From an uncultured Actinomycetes bacterium (lineage in GTDB: Bacteria; Actinomycetota; Actinomycetes; Nanopelagicales; Nanopelagicaceae), in assembly GCA_903820565.1 (NCBI GenBank), contig CAIJHZ010000042.1, forward strand, positions 1 to 16,809: DNA of 16,809 bases, in the 5' to 3' direction. Shown here one piece after another: positions 15,302 to 16,809 of this stretch (position 1 is the first letter of the stretch; every line of letters starts with the position of its first letter). The notes beneath the pieces are model-generated. The model saw nothing but the letters and a program-made list of their open reading frames with translations, ran no database searches and was not told the DNA's origin. The position numbers and the translations under genes are program-made.

Positions 15302-15967
15302 CTAGTGTCTAGGCGCGCCTATCCATTTAAAGCACTCGCCAACTAATTGCACCCGTAAGTTCTTTGATCGATCGGGCTGCACATTGAGAACCATTGCAAT
15401 TCGAGAAACAACCTGTTCAACTGATTTTTCACTCACAAATCTGAGCCTACTAATCTCAGCATTTGTTAAGCCATCTGCAACAAGCCGTAAAGTTTCAATT
15501 TGAAGATCGGTCAGATGTGACCTTAAATTCTCTAGCGCTTTTTCGGGCAAGGAGACATTGCCATTTATCCATGTAACTGGTGATTCAGCTGCGAAATTTC
15601 GTGATTCAGAAATCACTTCGCAAAGAGCAGCGACACTGTTCATACTCTTTTTAATGACAATTTTTGTTCCAAAGGGAATTTCACTATCAATTTCACCCAA
15701 CAATCGCAGATCGGCGCAAGCAACGAGCATGACTACGCCGATAGCAGGTGATTCTTTGCGAATTGCATTAGCTATGTCGATTGAATGCTCATTTGAAAAA
15801 TGCATGTCTATCAAAAGTACATTTGGCTGCATACTTCGCATTAATAAAATAGCCGAAGACTGCTTTTGTGCTTCACCAATCACATTTGTTCCATGTAATT
15901 TCAGCGCGGCACCGAGCGTGGACAATTCAAAAGCATCGTCCATAACCAGCAATACACGATCGGTCAT
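15302..15967 (-). CDS. NarL/LuxR-type response regulator (orphan, atypical receiver)
   Basis: A 221-aa two-component regulator. The receiver domain is residues ~4-120, with acidic pair D10/D11, phospho-acceptor D54 in LLIDMHF, and K106 in IVIKKS. The conserved switch Thr/Ser is Val at residue 82 (VVMLVACAD), so phosphorylation signalling may be altered. The LuxR-type helix-turn-helix (~152-200) reads LTDLQIETLRLVADGLTNAE then ISRLRFVSEKSVEQVVSRI, with a recognisable recognition helix. No histidine kinase is adjacent. It is the first gene of a probable operon with the tau-C-like protein and the GH25 lysozyme. A perfect TATAAT lies 29 bp upstream of the start. No strong Shine-Dalgarno is seen near the ATG at 15967. 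Confidence 0.85.
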   Translation of the reverse strand: MTDRVLLVMDDAFELSTLGAALKLHGTNVIGEAQKQSSAILLMRSMQPNVLLIDMHFSNEHSIDIANAIRKESPAIGVVMLVACADLRLLGEIDSEIPFGTKIVIKKSMNSVAALCEVISESRNFAAESPVTWINGNVSLPEKALENLRSHLTDLQIETLRLVADGLTNAEISRLRFVSEKSVEQVVSRIAMVLNVQPDRSKNLRVQLVGECFKWIGAPRH

Positions 15968-15996
15968 GTCTCAAAGTTACGCCTGGTTTAATAAAA

Positions 15997-16002
15997 ATTA
16001 TA
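15997..16002 (-). promoter_or_regulatory. -10 box of the response-regulator operon
   Basis: A perfect TATAAT on the - strand lies in the 71-bp gap between the GNAT and response-regulator genes. A start about 7 bp downstream (~15990) would give a leader near 23 nt. No good -35 is found at 16-18 bp, so an activator or extended contacts may be needed. Confidence 0.5.
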
Positions 16003-16038
16003 GAACGATGCGAGATAAATGAGAGGTAGCAGTAAGTA

Positions 16039-16647
16039 TTAGTTGTACCGTGCACCAACAATCACTTCACCTGTGCGTCTCATGATTTCTGAATAACCCA
16101 ATTTGTCATAAAATCCAAGAGCTCTGAAATTTGCCCCAGAGACTCGGAGATGCATCCCTGGAGATCCCTTGTCCATCAAAGATTCTCTTACGCTCATCAT
16201 TAATTTTTTCCCCATTCCTTTTCCCTGCGCGTGTGATAAAAGATTGATGTGCCCGTGTGATGGGTAATCTTCTAGAACTTCTGTCGGCGAGGTAGTTGGG
16301 TTAAATATTTCATGTTCAATGTGATTATCTCGACTCCATTTATCTTGATTCTGAACATCGGGAGCCTGGTACTTTGCTTGAAGCTTGGGCCACCATTTTT
16401 TGGCACACGTAGCATCAAAAATTAACGTATCGAATGTCGAAAGTGCATACCCCGAAATTAAACCATCTTCATCAATTAAGAGATAGGAGGAGTCGGCATC
16501 GAAGGTCACATACGGACCAACATAAACTTCACCAAGTAAACTTAGGTTTCTATATAGGTGAGTTCCATCTTTTCCAGTATCACCAGTCTTTAGGCAAATG
16601 TCATACAGTGCCGGGATGTCTTCGATTGTTACATTCCGAATGTGCAT
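16039..16647 (-). CDS. GNAT-family N-acetyltransferase
   Basis: Predicted acetyl-CoA-dependent acetyltransferase of 202 aa from the start chosen here. It matches the actinobacterial GNAT group related to the acetyltransferase-like domain of O-GlcNAcase-type proteins. Landmarks are IRNVTIEDIPALYDICLKTG, an aromatic-rich middle (TCAKKWWPKLQAKYQ), YPSHGHINLLSHAQGKGMGK as the acetyl-CoA loop (Q-G-K-G-M-G-K), GSPGMHLRVSGANFRALGFY and YDKLGYSEI. The open frame extends 41 codons further to 16770, but that leader (MKRSSNFSEF...) does not look like family sequence and starts just after a tRNA. The Met at 16647 begins exactly where GNAT homologues begin. CATGAT, ending 6 nt upstream, could be a leaderless -10 box. 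Substrate unknown. Confidence 0.85.
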   Translation of the reverse strand: MHIRNVTIEDIPALYDICLKTGDTGKDGTHLYRNLSLLGEVYVGPYVTFDADSSYLLIDEDGLISGYALSTFDTLIFDATCAKKWWPKLQAKYQAPDVQNQDKWSRDNHIEHEIFNPTTSPTEVLEDYPSHGHINLLSHAQGKGMGKKLMMSVRESLMDKGSPGMHLRVSGANFRALGFYDKLGYSEIMRRTGEVIVGARYN

Positions 16648-16782
16648 GTTGTTATCATGCAATGAAAAGCTCAAATTGCCAACCCCGATGGGGTATAGGG
16701 CGAATGATGGGGTAGCGGGACTAACTATTGATGCGGTAACGAATTCACTGAAGTTACTTGAGCGTTTCATCTGGCTTAGTTG
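16648..16782. other. 135-bp spacer between partial tRNA and GNAT gene
   Basis: If the GNAT start is 16647, this stretch is non-coding. It holds a small hairpin, ACCCC-GAT-GGGGT (16682-16694), which on the - strand is followed by a loosely T-rich segment and might be a weak terminator for the tRNA. Otherwise nothing recognisable is seen. Confidence 0.3.
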
Positions 16783-16809
16783 TGGGGCGGGTCGGGCTCG
16801 AACCGACGA
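16783..16809 (-). tRNA. tRNA 3' end, cut by window edge
   Basis: Reading the - strand inward from the edge gives a T-arm GTCGG/CCGAC around loop TTCGAGC (16791-16807), then the acceptor 3' strand CCGCCCC (16784-16790) and discriminator A (16783). The following bases are CA, so CCA is not encoded. The 5' half and anticodon lie outside the window. C at position 70 excludes the G3-U70 pair of tRNA-Ala; otherwise the identity cannot be set. Confidence 0.8.

Noticed and set aside
15310..15321. 12-bp palindrome TAGGCGCGCCTA at the end of the response-regulator gene
   Set aside because: It lies within the last codons. A 12-bp palindrome is expected several times by chance in a window this size, and no partner site was seen.
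16682..16694. ACCCC-GAT-GGGGT hairpin as an intrinsic terminator for the edge tRNA
   Set aside because: The stem is only 5 bp and no continuous T-run follows, so it is noted inside the spacer entry but not called as a terminator.
16648..16770. 41-codon N-terminal extension of the GNAT gene
   Set aside because: The extra residues do not resemble family sequence, and MHIRNVTIEDIPALYD is where GNAT homologues start.
1..16809. Mobile elements, CRISPR arrays, phage genes, defence systems
   Set aside because: No transposase or integrase motifs, direct-repeat arrays, att-like duplications at the tRNAs, or known defence genes were seen; nearly all sequence belongs to ordinary genes.

Overview
The window is 16.8 kb of densely packed bacterial chromosome. 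It most resembles a small-genome, moderate-GC actinobacterium, such as the freshwater acI group (Planktophila/Nanopelagicus type). The grounds are the actinobacterial glycyl-tRNA synthetase and DusB protein forms (DusB carries the actinobacterial C-terminal tail), a base composition that looks mid-40s % GC by eye, almost no intergenic DNA, and several start codons sitting where a leaderless transcript would begin. The genus is inferred from sequence style, not from a search.

Layout. (1) From 2 to 5720 on the + strand is a tightly coupled housekeeping run: 3' part of glyS, dusB, a DUF218/SanA-like membrane-anchored protein, a dGTPase-like HD hydrolase (dgt), and DNA primase (dnaG). (2) A tRNA-Asn(GTT) with its own promoter follows. 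Only 3 nt after it starts a small Tat-exported Rieske 2Fe-2S protein, then a 78-aa ACT-domain protein. (3) From 6513 to 13324 is a sugar/polyol block. galT-galE-galK are overlapping on the - strand and diverge from a GH36 alpha-galactosidase (aga) on the + strand across only 20 bp. glpK (glycerol kinase) runs convergent to aga, and the two stop codons overlap. Aga would free galactose from alpha-galactosides such as raffinose, melibiose or galactosylglycerol. GalK, GalT and GalE (Leloir pathway) would then carry galactose into UDP-sugars and glucose-1-phosphate. GlpK could take up the glycerol if galactosylglycerol is a substrate. No transporter and no sugar regulator are present in the window. 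(4) From 13387 to 15967 (- strand) is a probable three-gene operon behind a perfect TATAAT box. It encodes an orphan LuxR-type response regulator, a 94-aa protein resembling the C-terminal domain of the actinobacterial DNA polymerase III tau subunit, and a large exported GH25 lysozyme-like protein. (5) At the right edge, on the - strand, lie a GNAT acetyltransferase and the 3' end of a tRNA cut by the window boundary.

There are no mobile elements, CRISPR arrays, origins, phage genes or obvious horizontally acquired islands, and no non-coding gap reaches 300 bases. The window is mostly ordinary core chromosome. The points most worth a second look are the stand-alone tau-C-like protein in a regulator/lysozyme operon, the tRNA-Asn/Rieske junction, the overlapping divergent promoters between galT and aga, and the degenerate receiver of the response regulator.
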